Shown here one piece after another: positions 33,124 through 42,679 of a DNA stretch of 64,000 bases. Below the pieces are notes generated by a model. It made no database searches and was not told the origin of the DNA. It was given only the letters and a program-made list of their open reading frames with translations. Source of the DNA: Patagioenas fasciata (lineage: Eukaryota > Chordata > Aves > Columbiformes > Columbidae); contig NC_092520.1 in the NCBI RefSeq assembly GCF_037038585.1, positions 1,083,001 through 1,147,000 of the forward strand, in the 5' to 3' direction. How positions within the stretch are numbered: the first letter of the stretch is position 1; each line of letters begins with the position of its first letter. The position numbers were made by a program, and so were the translations under genes.

Positions 33124-33548
33124 TAGCTCCTGACTCCCTTGACCTCCCGGGGCCAACAGCTGCTATGGTAGAGAAACCGGGGTCACTGCCACTGACATCA
33201 TAGGCATGTTGGACACCTCCCCATGGAGAGCAGCAAGGGCACCCTGCCAGCCCCCCACCCTTGCAGTTGCAGGGATCACCCGAGGCAAGGGGACAGTGCA
33301 ACCTTGAACCCCCCCTGACCCTCGGTACCCACCTGGCACAGGGCTCTGGTGCCTCTGCTGTTCCCAAGGGGGCTCTGGCACGCACGATGTCTCTTCTCGC
33401 TCCATCTTGCAGATGATCTCTGGTTTGTCGGTGGCCCAGCCTGTCCGGGGCACAGAGAGAAGCCCCCTCTCCCGCACTGCCGGGACAGCAGCACCGGCCC
33501 CCACACCCACAGCCCCAGCATCCCCCCCACGCCGCTCCCCTCTCCTGC
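33124..33548 (-). pseudogene. Zinc-finger gene fragment lodged in an ERV LTR
   Basis: The minus strand matches units 2 and 3 from the CAGGGGCAGGAGAGG intron sequence through the KRAB-B exon (33,333-33,440, intact 108 bp with both splice sites, GWATDKPEIICKMEREE), the following intron and the first codons of the finger exon (to GTCAGGAGCT). The retained intron means it came from genomic DNA or unspliced RNA. It is closest to unit 2 (shared CTCTCCATGGGGAGG and CAGTGGCAGTGACCCCGG). It sits between two copies of the LTR start. Confidence 0.85.
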
Positions 33549-33603
33549 CCCTGCCATACTGAAGGAGAGGGCTGAGAGGGGGGTTTGCATTCTGCCACAG
33601 AGA
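33549..33603 (-). repeat. Duplicate of the LTR start
   Basis: About 50 bases matching 33,066-33,118 (GGAGAGG...GGTTTGCATTCTGCC) followed by the same GAGACTA. Together they flank the zinc-finger fragment like a long direct repeat. Confidence 0.8.
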
Positions 33604-34300
33604 CTATACGCAGAAGCACGTAATATGTACTGTAAAACTTGCAGATAACACGTTGACAGCAAGCATTAGCATTCTCCACTGCTAATTTCAATGTCAGTGC
33701 GTCCTTAGCTTCTAAGTTTTCAACCTGCTTATTGATCGCCTCTTGAAGATGGTCAATAACTTGCTTGTAATTCTCATTGGAACCCTGATTAATAGCTGGA
33801 AATTATTTGGCTGCTTTGTCGGTTTCAGGCACCTTTATCATAGCTTGATATGCAAGGTCCGTTGTCTGCCTCAGGATTTCAGAAACCAATTGTGGCTGTA
33901 ATTGTGGTGTGCCAATTAGTGTCTCTCCCAAGAGTTGGGGGATGCCTTTCAACGAATCCCCATGTTTCTGTCCTAAATGATCTAGAGCTGTTGCATTGCA
34001 TAGGTCTAATTTTGCTTGAGTCTTTCATGGTTTTTATCTGATCACAACCCGCACACATTCTCCTTTTCCTTTTAACTTTTCAAGAAAATGCTGCGGACCC
34101 TCACACTCATCTGAGTCATCAGATACAAGGGACTTGAACGGTGCTGGAGAATCATTAGTAACAGAGGGTTCGGGGTTTGGAACAGTGCACTTTTTCTTTT
34201 TCCTAATCTATCCCAGGGAAGCCACCCCTCGCTGCTGTCTCTGCGTGTTCCCATTGCTCTTTTAATCCTCTCAAAGTCTCTAGCAACAAGCACCATGCCA
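33604..34300 (-). pseudogene. Retroviral capsid gag fragment, minus strand
   Basis: Minus-strand match to the capsid region of the 40-47 kb provirus (41,040-41,960), including the major-homology-region surroundings and the end LAVENANACCQRVICKFYS. The frame is broken repeatedly. It precedes the palindrome LTR and the mosaic ERV in minus-strand sense and is part of the same element. Confidence 0.7.
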
Positions 34301-34459
34301 TTAACAGTTCAGTTGCTTCTTTAGATCTCTGGATAGCGTTTTGCCCCATAGTAACGTCCTTCGTAAAGTCAATTCCAGAAGGCTTTCGTGTCAGGGGAAA
34401 TTGGTTAGCAGATGAAATGGCCTGAGAAACAGCCTTAAAACCTGAAGCAATAACTATAA

Positions 34460-34985
34460 GTTATCTGGCACCCGAGGTCCTGGCCCCGCAAGAAATTCCA
34501 GTTTTCAGTGAAAAATAAAAAAGTCCTCCAAGAATTAGGAGCCAGGGAACAGAATGGGAAATGGGTACTCCCAGATGGTAGAGAAATGTGAAATAAGCAA
34601 ACCATGAGGGAGGTGTTAGCAATTTTACATCAGGAGAGTTAATAGGGAACACAAGTCATGTGTGACATAGTGTTACGAAAATACGGATGCCCTGGACTTT
34701 ACACCATAGCCAAGCAAATTTGTGAATAATGCGTGGTTTGTAAAAAAGTAAATAAAAAGGCACGTAGAAAGCAGCCTGCAGGAGGGCGGGGTCCAAGTTT
34801 GTGACCCTGCCAAAATATTCGAGTTGATTTCACAGCATTACCTGCAGTGGGCTGAATTAAAAACTTACGAGTGTTTGATCATCTTAGCGGGTGGGGAGAA
34901 GCTTTCCCTCCGAGCGCTGCCACGGCGGCAGTGGTAGCAACAGTGATTCTAGAACAAATTACATAACGGAGGGACGCTAGAAATC
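34460..34985 (+). pseudogene. Gammaretrovirus-like integrase fragment
   Basis: Plus-strand frames show GCPGLYTIAKQICE, a Cys-X2-Cys (CVVCKK), and IRVDFTALP with the first catalytic Asp, then an FDHLSGWGEAFPPS piece. This is the integrase zinc-module/core boundary of class I retroviruses. Stops and frameshifts abound. It is unrelated to the neighbouring class II remnants and points the other way. Confidence 0.7.
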
Positions 34986-35029
34986 ACCAAGGGAAATGAT
35001 GATGGCTCTTCATAGAGAACTCTCTGCTG

Positions 35030-35490
35030 AGGGCCACGGAGGCACCTGTTTGTCAGCCCAACTGGGGATTGTGTGACGTTTGCTGCCTTCCAGGTGCTGA
35101 GGTCTGGGATGTCGCTGAGAAGATGCCACAACTTTTTAAAAATGTGGCCCATTATTCTTTATTGATCTTTCCCGTGGTCACAAATGTCAGGGCAAGGTGG
35201 AGCCTGGGCAGAATAAAGCAAGGCTGTGAAACTCTAGGGGTGCAATAGAAAGGGAGAGGTGCTCAAATTATCTTTTCCTCTGTCTTCCCCAGTCAGAGGA
35301 AAGGGTGCAGGCAGGAGCAGACACATTATGTGAGTCAACACTTGGCATTTGGCTGGTGCTGCCACCACGGTTGTGGCTTTCACGATGATGGGACACACAG
35401 TGATGACTCTGACCTGCGAGGGGGAGATGGGACCTGTCCGAGTAGAAAATGCAAAGGAATGTTTGCCAACAGCCACCCTGCCTGTCCCCA
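35030..35490 (+). pseudogene. CR1 ORF1 esterase-like fragment
   Basis: Plus-strand frames contain EVWDVAEKMPQLFKNVAHYS, LLIFPVVTN and RIKQGCETLGVQ, then in another frame a GCGFHDDGTHSDD stretch. This follows the esterase-like domain of CR1 ORF1, whose VGTND-type active block is altered to VVTNV. It ends where the unit 3 promoter block begins. Confidence 0.65.
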
Positions 35491-35529
35491 CCAGCCGGCG
35501 TGTCCCGCCGTGTCTCGGTGCCCCCGAGC

Positions 35530-35770
35530 CCAGGACTCCATTTCCAGGGGACCCGTGAGGCCAGGGCTGGCGGGCAGGGCCAGGGGCCGCAAGGACACAG
35601 CGGTGCTGCCGGTGCCCGCCCCCCCGAGCCGAGCGGGGCGGAGCGGCAGGACTACACCTCCCGTGCTGCACCGGCGGCGGGCGGCCCTCCCGGGCTGACG
35701 CTGCCGGCGGCTCCCGGCGCCGCCTTTGTCCGTGCCGGGCTGGCGGCGCGGCCCCGGCGCAGGTAGGGGG
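35530..35770 (+). promoter_or_regulatory. CpG-island promoter and exon 1, zinc-finger unit 3
   Basis: Same core as the other copies: GC box, ACTACACCTCCCGTGCTG at 35,651-35,668, and donor CGGCGCAG/GTAGGG at 35,762/35,763. Immediately after the donor, about 300 bases of the CpG island present in the other copies are missing: GTAGGGG runs into AGGTTTGGGAACTCGG. The island is therefore half-sized, but exon 1 and its donor survive. Confidence 0.75.
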
Positions 35771-35856
35771 AGGTTTGGGAACTCGGGAGCTCTTCTTTGC
35801 CTTTACCCCGAGGCGGCCGGTTCGGTGGAAAAAACTCTTTGGTCGATACATTTCCC

Positions 35857-36113
35857 AGCAGCTGTGAAGGCTCTGGGTGCAGGGAAGGCAGCTGTGGGCA
35901 GGTGAGTGAACTTGTGCCCCTGATTTCTTAATGAAAATGTTGTGTTTGCAGGGACCATCTGACCTCGCTGCTCCTGTGCGGCTGGTGACAGGACAGGCAA
36001 TTCGTGTGGAGTCCGGAGCATCCCGCCTCCCTCTTCCCGGATCAAAACCTGCACGGGCCTCCATCTCCCCGCCGAGAGCAGCGACGCGCCGGGCTCCAGG
36101 CTGCTGCGGCAAG
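35857..36113 (+). other. Putative 5' UTR exons of unit 3
   Basis: A small exon after TTTCCCAG near 35,857 ending before GTGAGTGAAC, and a 162-bp exon 35,952-36,113 between GTGTTTGCAG and GTGGGGGTCAGG. Further down, at about 36,643-36,705, lies the counterpart of the unit 2 start exon, 6 bases shorter and lacking the in-frame ATG. Confidence 0.5.
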
Positions 36114-36519
36114 GTGGGGGTCAGGCACGGCCCCGGCTCTGGGGACACCATGGGCTGCAATTGCCATGGTTGATTCAATGGTGCAGCTGCGGCAAAACAC
36201 CCATGGGACCCCCAGGGTTGGGAGTCCGGTTGGTACAGGAGGTGTGGGAGAGAAGTGGTTTGAGACCCGGTGCGGTGCAGGGTGCACCTGTTCCTGCCTG
36301 CTGAGCCGCACCATGGGCAGGGGCAGGCAGGAGTGTGCCTGCTGCCAGGCCTCGGGCCAGGCCTTGTGTCACGGTGCTGTGCCTGGCCCTGGGTGGTGAT
36401 CTGGCTTGTGAGATGGTTTGGGGACAGGGCACAGTTCCCACTGCTGTGGTGTGGGTCCCTAATCTGGCACGAGCAGGGGAAACCTGCCTGTAAGCCTGCC
36501 AGCCCTGCCCCTCTCCTGA

Positions 36520-36927
<408 letters not shown>

Positions 36928-37087
36928 TGATGTTGGGCTGGGGTCAAGCCAGAATTCATCTCTTTAAGTGAGCTGGAGCCACTGAAAGTGCTGTCCAAGA
37001 GTTGATGTGGTGGTTGCAATTGCAGGTTTGACCCTGCCAGGCAGCCTCCTGTGGAGGGTGTTCCTGAGAGAAAATGAGATGGGATGG

Positions 37088-37360
37088 AATAGCCCATTTG
37101 AGATGGAAGTGACTTACAATGCTCATCTTGTCCCACTGCGTGACCACTTCAGGGCTGACCACAAGCTGCAGCGTGTTGTTACGGGCGTTGTCCAAATGTC
37201 TCTCAAACAGGGAGAGGCTTGGTGCATTGACTGCCTGTCCAGGCAGCCTGTTCCAGGGTTTGACCACCCCCTCAGCACAGAAATGCTTCCTCACATCCAG
37301 TCTAAACCTCCCAGGCGCAGCTCTGAGCTGTTCCCAGGTGTCCTGTCTGCAGCAGAGTGG
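37088..37360 (-). mobile_element. CR1 LINE 3' fragment in intron, unit 3
   Basis: Same ancestral intronic CR1 as in units 1 and 2. Confidence 0.85.
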
Positions 37361-37542
37361 CCGAGGTGACGGGGGCGAGGCGAGAGGAGGCTGTAGGGGC
37401 AGGGATGTGGGGGCTGAAGCCGCAGCCTGGCAGGGGCAGGAGAGAGGAGCGGGGTGGGGGGATGCTGGGGCTGTGGGTGCGGGGGCCGGTGCTGCTGTCC
37501 CGGCAGTGCGGGAGAGGGGGCTTCTCTCTGTGCCCCGGACAG

Positions 37543-37650
37543 GCTGGGCCAGCGACAAACCAGAGATCATCTGCAAGATGGAGCGAGAAGAGACACCGTG
37601 CATGCCAGAGCCCCCTCGGGAACGGCAAAGGCACCAGAGCCCTGTGCCAG
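37543..37650 (+). CDS. KRAB-B box exon, zinc-finger unit 3
   Basis: A 108-bp exon between CCCCGGACAG and CCAG/GTGGGT, encoding GWASDKPEIICKMEREE, then TPCMPEPPRERQRHQ. Phase is compatible with the KRAB-A exon before it and the finger exon after it. Confidence 0.88.
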
Positions 37651-37820
37651 GTGGGTACCCAGCGTCAGGGGGGGTTCAAGGTTGCACTGTCCCCTTGCCT
37701 CAGGTGATCCATGCAACTGCAAGGGTGGGGGGCTGGCAGGGTGCCCTTGCTGCTCCCCGTAGGGAGATGTCCAACATGCCCATGATGTTGGTGCCAGTGA
37801 CCCCGTTTCCTCCTTCCCAG

Positions 37821-39703
37821 CAGCTGTTGGCCCTGGGACCCAGAGAGAGGTCAAGGGCGTCAGGAGCTTTGTCCAGAGGCCGCACCTGCTGAGTAACCAG
37901 CACATCCACACTGGGGAGAAGCCGTTCACCTGCACTGACTGTGGCAAGAGCTTCACTGTCAAGAGCTATCTCATCATCCATCGGCGCATCCACACCGGGG
38001 AGAAGCCCTTCACCTGCACCGAGTGCGGTAAGAACTTCAGCCAGAAGAGCAGCCTCCTGAGTCACCAGCGCATCCACACTGGGGAGAAGCCATTCACCTG
38101 CACCGAGTGCGGTAAGAGCTTCAGCCAGAAGAGAAACCTGCTTGGGCACCAGCGCATCCACACCGGGGAGAAGCCCTTCACCTGCACCCAGTGTGGCAAG
38201 AGCTTCAGGTCAAAGAAGAACCTCATGAACCACCAGCTCATCCACACCGGGGAGAAGCCTTTCACCTGCGCTGACTGTGGCCAGAGCTTCAGGGCAAAGA
38301 AGACCCTTGTCTTCCACCAGCGCATCCACACTGGGGAGAAGCCCTTCACCTGCACCGAGTGCGGTAAGAGCTTTAGCCGGAAGAGCAGCCTGCTTGGGCA
38401 CCAGAGCATCCACACTGAGGAGAGGCCGTTCACGTGCACCGAGTGTGGCAGAAGCTTCCGTGAGAAGAAGACCCTCATCATCCACCAGCGCATCCACACC
38501 GGGGAGAAGCCCTTTTCCTGCAACGACTGTGGCCAGAGCTTCACGACAAAGAAGAACCTCATGAACCACCAGCGCATCCACACCGCGGAGAAGCCCTTCA
38601 CCTGCACCGAGTGCGGTAAGAGCTTCAACTTCAGTAACAGACTGATTAGGCACCAGCGCATGCACAGCAGGGAGATGCCTTTCACCTGCAACGACTGTCG
38701 CAAGAGCTTCAGGACAAAGGATACCCTCGTCTTCCACCAGTGCATCCACACTGGGGAGAAGCCCTTCACCTGCATTGAGTGCGGTAAGAGCTTCAGGGAG
38801 AAGAAGACCCTCATCATCCACCAGCGCATCCACACTGGGGAGAAGCTGTTCGCCTGCACCCAGTGCGGTAAAAGCTTCAGCCAAAAGAGCAACCTGCTGA
38901 GTCACCAGCGCGTCCATACTGGGGAGAAGCCCTTCACCTGCACTGAGTGCGGTAAGAGCTTCAGCCAAAAGAACAGCCTCGTGATTCACCAGCACATTCA
39001 CACTGGGGAGAAGCCCTTCGCCTGCACTGACTGTGGCAAGAGCTTCACAGTAAAGCAGGCCCTCATCAAACACCAGCGCATCCACACTGGGGAGAAGCCC
39101 TTCACCTGCACCCAGTGCGGTAAGAGCTTCAGACAGAAGAGGAGCCTGCGTGGGCACCAGAGCTTCCACACCGGGGAGAAGCCCTTCACCTGCACCCAGT
39201 GCGGTAAGAGCTTCAGCCGGAAGAGAAGCCTGCTTGGGCACCAGCGCATCCACACTGGGGAGAAGCCCTTCACCTGCACCCAGTGTGGCAAGAGCTTCAG
39301 GGTAAAGTGGAGCCTCATCATCCACCAGCGTATCCAGACTGGGGAGGAGCCCTACAAGTGTTGCAAGTGCGGCAAGAGCTTCAGGGAGAAGCAGCCCCTC
39401 ATCAACCATCAGTGCGTGCACACCGGGGAGAAGCCCTACAAATGCTGCGAGTGTGGCAAGACATTCAAGCAGAAGTGGAACCTGGTGAGACACCAGTGTG
39501 TGCCCAAGGGCCCAGGGGTTGTGCTGGAGGGTGTCCAGCAGAAGAGGGAGGGTCCTTCCCCAGCAGGGGGGCAGGCAGAGGCCAAGCCCTTCCAGTGCAG
39601 TGTCTGCAAGAAGCGGTTTTGGAAGGAGAGGCTCATGCTGGCTCACCAGCGCACCCACGGCACCCCCAGCCTGCAGCCGCCTCCGCAGCCCAGCACCCCC
39701 TGA
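37821..39703 (+). CDS. KRAB C2H2 zinc-finger protein, finger exon (20 fingers), unit 3
   Basis: Entered at a tandem acceptor TCCCAG/CAG/CTG (37,821 or 37,824, both in frame) and ending at TGA 39,701-39,703. An N-terminal half finger ([17 protein letters not shown]) is followed by 19 tandem fingers and an isolated C-terminal finger ([10 protein letters not shown]...HQRTH). Finger 17 ends RIQ and finger 19 ends CVP instead of a final His, so both may be weakened. Helix residues -1/2/3/6 of fingers 12-16 read QSNS, QNSI, VQAK, QRSG, RRSG; fingers 7 and 11 share EKTI. The full KRAB A+B and long array predict a nuclear, sequence-specific repressor; the DNA target is unknown. An internal Met at 38,225 is not the start. 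Confidence 0.93.
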
Positions 39704-39749
39704 ATCTGCTGCTGAGGGGCCCGTGGGGGGCCGGGGCTGCTGTGGGAGG

Positions 39750-39888
39750 ATGTCCTGGTTTTCTTTGGGTCAGAGTTAATATTCTTTTGAGTAGCTGTTT
39801 TAGTGCTGTGTTTTGGATTGAGAATGAGAAGAATGTATCTAATACACAGATGTTTTGTTTGATACTGCTCATTTGAGGACTTTTCGAA
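39750..39888 (+). mobile_element. ERVL-type LTR, 5' part, downstream of unit 3
   Basis: Starts TGTCCTGGTTTTCTTTGG and follows the LTR at 12,807 to about GAGGACTTTTCG, then is cut and joined to the shared flank (AATCACTTAGAAGTATAAG). Confidence 0.75.
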
Positions 39889-40179
39889 TGAATCACTTAG
39901 AAGTATAAGACACCGTGATTTTTTGTATACTGTCTACTTTGCATTAGTTAGTAGCTAAATTTGCTGAAATCCCTAACTGTGTGTTGTTAAGTTCTGTTCA
40001 TATTCAACAAACTTGTGCCTACTTGAGGAAAGCAAAGCAGCTACAGAACATCAACGTTCACAAAAGGCTGAAAGGCTCAGAGGTCCCTGCAACACGGCAG
40101 GATGGCAAAAGGCGGAACTGATGACACTGCCAAACAGAACTCCCCGAAACAGAGCAGAACCAGAATGGGTCTCTGTCCC
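39889..40179. other. Shared 3' flank of unit 3, left part
   Basis: Duplicate of 22,500-22,800. It is interrupted at 40,180 by the provirus and resumes at 47,012. Confidence 0.8.
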
Positions 40180-40185
40180 TGTCTG

Positions 40186-40523
40186 TGTGGGGGACTACGG
40201 TGGGTCCGTGGATTCCCTGACGAAGGGCATGGGAACAGAAATTAGCCTTGAAGATATGAAGGCCTACCCATGAGAAAGATGGGAGTAAAGGAGTATCCGG
40301 AGATATTGAGGATGTACCCGTGAGAGAGAAGGGAGTAGAAGAGTGACACTGATGATAGCAAAATTAGCCAATGAGATGTTACTGCTGTAACTTGTAACGA
40401 ATAGTGAAGAGACACATGAATTGGTAAAACTGTATAAAAATGCACTTGTGGCAATAAATGGCATCTACTACTTTCATCCTGGAAGAACTTGGTCTATGTC
40501 GTTTGTCCGTCTCAACCACGACA
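40186..40523 (+). mobile_element. 5' LTR of the mosaic provirus
   Basis: TGTGGGGGACTACGG to CAACCACGACA, 338 bp. TATAAAA at 40,433-40,439 and AATAAA at 40,453-40,458 are only 14 bases apart. The poly(A) signal therefore lies in U3 near the TATA box, as in avian leukosis-type LTRs. Confidence 0.92.
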
Positions 40524-40525
40524 TA

Positions 40526-40543
40526 TGGTGACCCCGGCGTGAT
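40526..40543 (+). promoter_or_regulatory. Primer binding site, tRNA-Trp type
   Basis: TGGTGACCCCGGCGTGAT, two bases after the LTR end, differs at one position from the tRNA-Trp primer site used by alpharetroviruses. It primes minus-strand DNA synthesis. Confidence 0.85.
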
Positions 40544-40833
40544 CCTGCCTGAAGAGGATCTCGCATGAAGAGGAGACAGCGTGAAGCTGTGACAGCCGAA
40601 GAAGAGCTGTGGAGACGGAGCCCGGTACAGCTGATAGAGCAGCCGAGAAGAGCTGCTGAAGATCCGGATCGTTGAAAAGACACCACACTAAGAGTTGGTG
40701 AGCTACCGGGAACAGGAGGTGGTGGAACTTACCTAAAGAAGAGGGTATTATTTTATCTACATGAAAGTTGCTTCTGAAGAAGCAGGGTATTAGCCCTCTG
40801 GAACTGACTTTATGAAGGAAGGACTGTGTTACT

Positions 40834-41547
40834 ATGGAGCAAAGCACTAGTGAAAGATGCAAAGAAACAACTGAACTGTTAACAACATGTCACTTTATGC
40901 TAGAGACTTTGAGAGGATTAAAAGAGCAACGGGAACGTGCAGAGACAGCGGGGAGGGATGGTCTTCTTGGCTCTCCTGGGCCAGATTCGGAGGAAAAAGC
41001 GAGATTAAGTACTACTCCGACCCGCCCTGTTACTAAAGGTTCGTCAACACCGCCGAAGTCCATATTATCTGATACGGATAAGGATCCGCGACACTTTCTT
41101 GGAAAGTTAAAAGGAATAGAGGAGGAGCGTACGTATGTGTGGCCCCAAGATCAGATAAAAGCTATGAAAGACTCACATGAAAAAACAGCGTTGGGTTATA
41201 TACAATCTCGGGAGGGGCCCCCGGAGCATAGGTCAGAGCAGTGTGTTCAACCGATTGCTCCGCTGTCACCAATCACGGCTCAAACATCTGCTCCACCATC
41301 ATCAATCGTGGTTCCACCGTCTGCGTCACCACCATTAATCACAGTTCAACCTTCTGCCCCGCCGCTATCAGTCGCAGAAGGAAAAAGTGGACATTTTTTT
41401 TCCTATCCCCCCTTACCTGGAGATTTAGGTGGGGAAGATCCTCCCATGGTGAGCCAGACTGAGCCAAATAACGTAATTTCTATAAATTTGGGTCCCCCCA
41501 GCCTGCCCCTGCCCCCTCTCCCACGCTGCTGCAGAGCAAATTCCTGA
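40834..41547 (+). pseudogene. Pro-rich gag region of the mosaic provirus
   Basis: A 237-codon open frame starting MEQSTSERCKETTELL: a helical, charged N-terminal third, then a Pro/Ser/Thr-rich part with repeated SAPP units (APPSS, SASPP, QPSAPPLS). The PSAP tetrapeptide is a late-domain motif that recruits TSG101 for budding. The frame ends at a stop before the capsid piece, so gag is interrupted. No zinc knuckles are present here. Assignment to gag rests on position after the primer site and on the late motif. Confidence 0.65.
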
Positions 41548-41639
41548 GGGGGGGGTAGAGTTTCAGAGTGTAAACCAAACTTACCAAAAAGCTGGGATTT
41601 ACCCCCCAACTCTTGGAAGAGACACTAATTGACACACCA

Positions 41640-41985
41640 CAATTACAGGCACGATAAATTCCTGAAATCCTGAGGCAGTCAAGAGACCTTGCATATCAAG
41701 CTATGATAAAGGTGCCTGAAACTGACAAAGCAGCCAAATCATTTGCAACTATTAATCAGGGTCCCAATGAGAATTACATGCAATTTATTGACCATCTTCA
41801 AGAGGCCATCAATAAGCAGGTTGAAAACTTAGAAGCTAAGGAAGCACTGGGGTTGAAATTCGCAGTAGAGAATGCTAATGTTCGCTATCAACATGTTATC
41901 CGCGAGTTTTACAGTACAGATTATGTGTTTCTGTGTATTGGCTCTCTGAAAATCAAGCAGCTTGTCAGGACTGTGAGTTAATTGT
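41640..41985 (+). pseudogene. Capsid fragment with major homology region
   Basis: The frame 41,703-41,981 contains INQGPNENYMQFIDHLQEAI, fitting the retroviral major homology region (Gln-Gly...Glu...Phe...Leu), then KEALGLKFAVENANVRYQHV. The capsid protein forms the viral core. Upstream (41,600-41,700) the frame is disrupted, and after HVIREFYS it runs into unrelated leader-like sequence. A minus-strand copy is at 33,604-34,300. Confidence 0.8.
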
Positions 41986-42009
41986 TTCACTGGTTGTTGT
42001 TAGAATTGT

Positions 42010-42500
42010 TTCTTTGTGGTATAAGTGCGCCGTAAAACCTTCTCCCCACTTTTCGCACTTGCGCTGCAAGCAGCCCTGTGCTTCCACCCCTCCCTCCCTC
42101 TTCTCGTAGTTTCTACTTACGAGATGGGGTCAGGAATGACTGTTTTCAGTCGTGTTCATAAGAAATCGGTATTGGGAGGTGTTTTAGAACATAGGAAAGC
42201 ACTCGGAAATATGAGGAAGGAAGATCTTGTGAAATATTGTAATTAATGGTGGCTGCTCTGTAAGTTCAATGATTGGGAAAAGTGTCCGGAGAATAGAACC
42301 TTGAAGTATAACTTTTTGTTGTTTCTAAAGCGAGAAGAGCAGGACAAAAATAAAACTCTACAAGAGATCATTGAATCATTTCAGACAGTTTTACAGCTGG
42401 AACGGTTTGAACTTCAACAAGCTGAGAGAGAGTTAACTGATAACACACAGGTCACAGTAAACTTGCTGAAGTCTGCAAGATGCTTTCTTCATTAACCTGT
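42010..42500 (+). pseudogene. Matrix-like gag N-terminus, second gag start
   Basis: The frame begins near 42,121 with MGSGMTVFSRVHKKSVLGGV (Gly2 compatible with myristoylation), then HRKALGNMRKEDLVKYC, a stop at 42,244, DWEKCPENRTLKYN, and REEQDKNKTLQEII with ERFELQQAERELTDN. This resembles a matrix domain, which should precede capsid, yet lies after it. The same order occurs in the minus-strand copies, so the mosaic is older than these copies. Confidence 0.65.
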
Positions 42501-42679
42501 TTTCTTCATGGGTATCTGTTTAAGCAAGTTGCAGTTTTAGTAGGCCTTTGTTGTGTGGTCCAGTGATTTCACAGACTGTTAAATAATGAGAATGAGACTC
42601 AAAAAGTGCGTTTTGTGATAATACAGAAGATCATGAGTAATTTAGTTCTTTACTGCGTGAATGTGATGGTAAAATTTTG

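Noticed and set aside
37821-39703. Regular 84-base periodicity as a satellite
   Set aside because: Fully explained by tandem C2H2 fingers of 28 codons.
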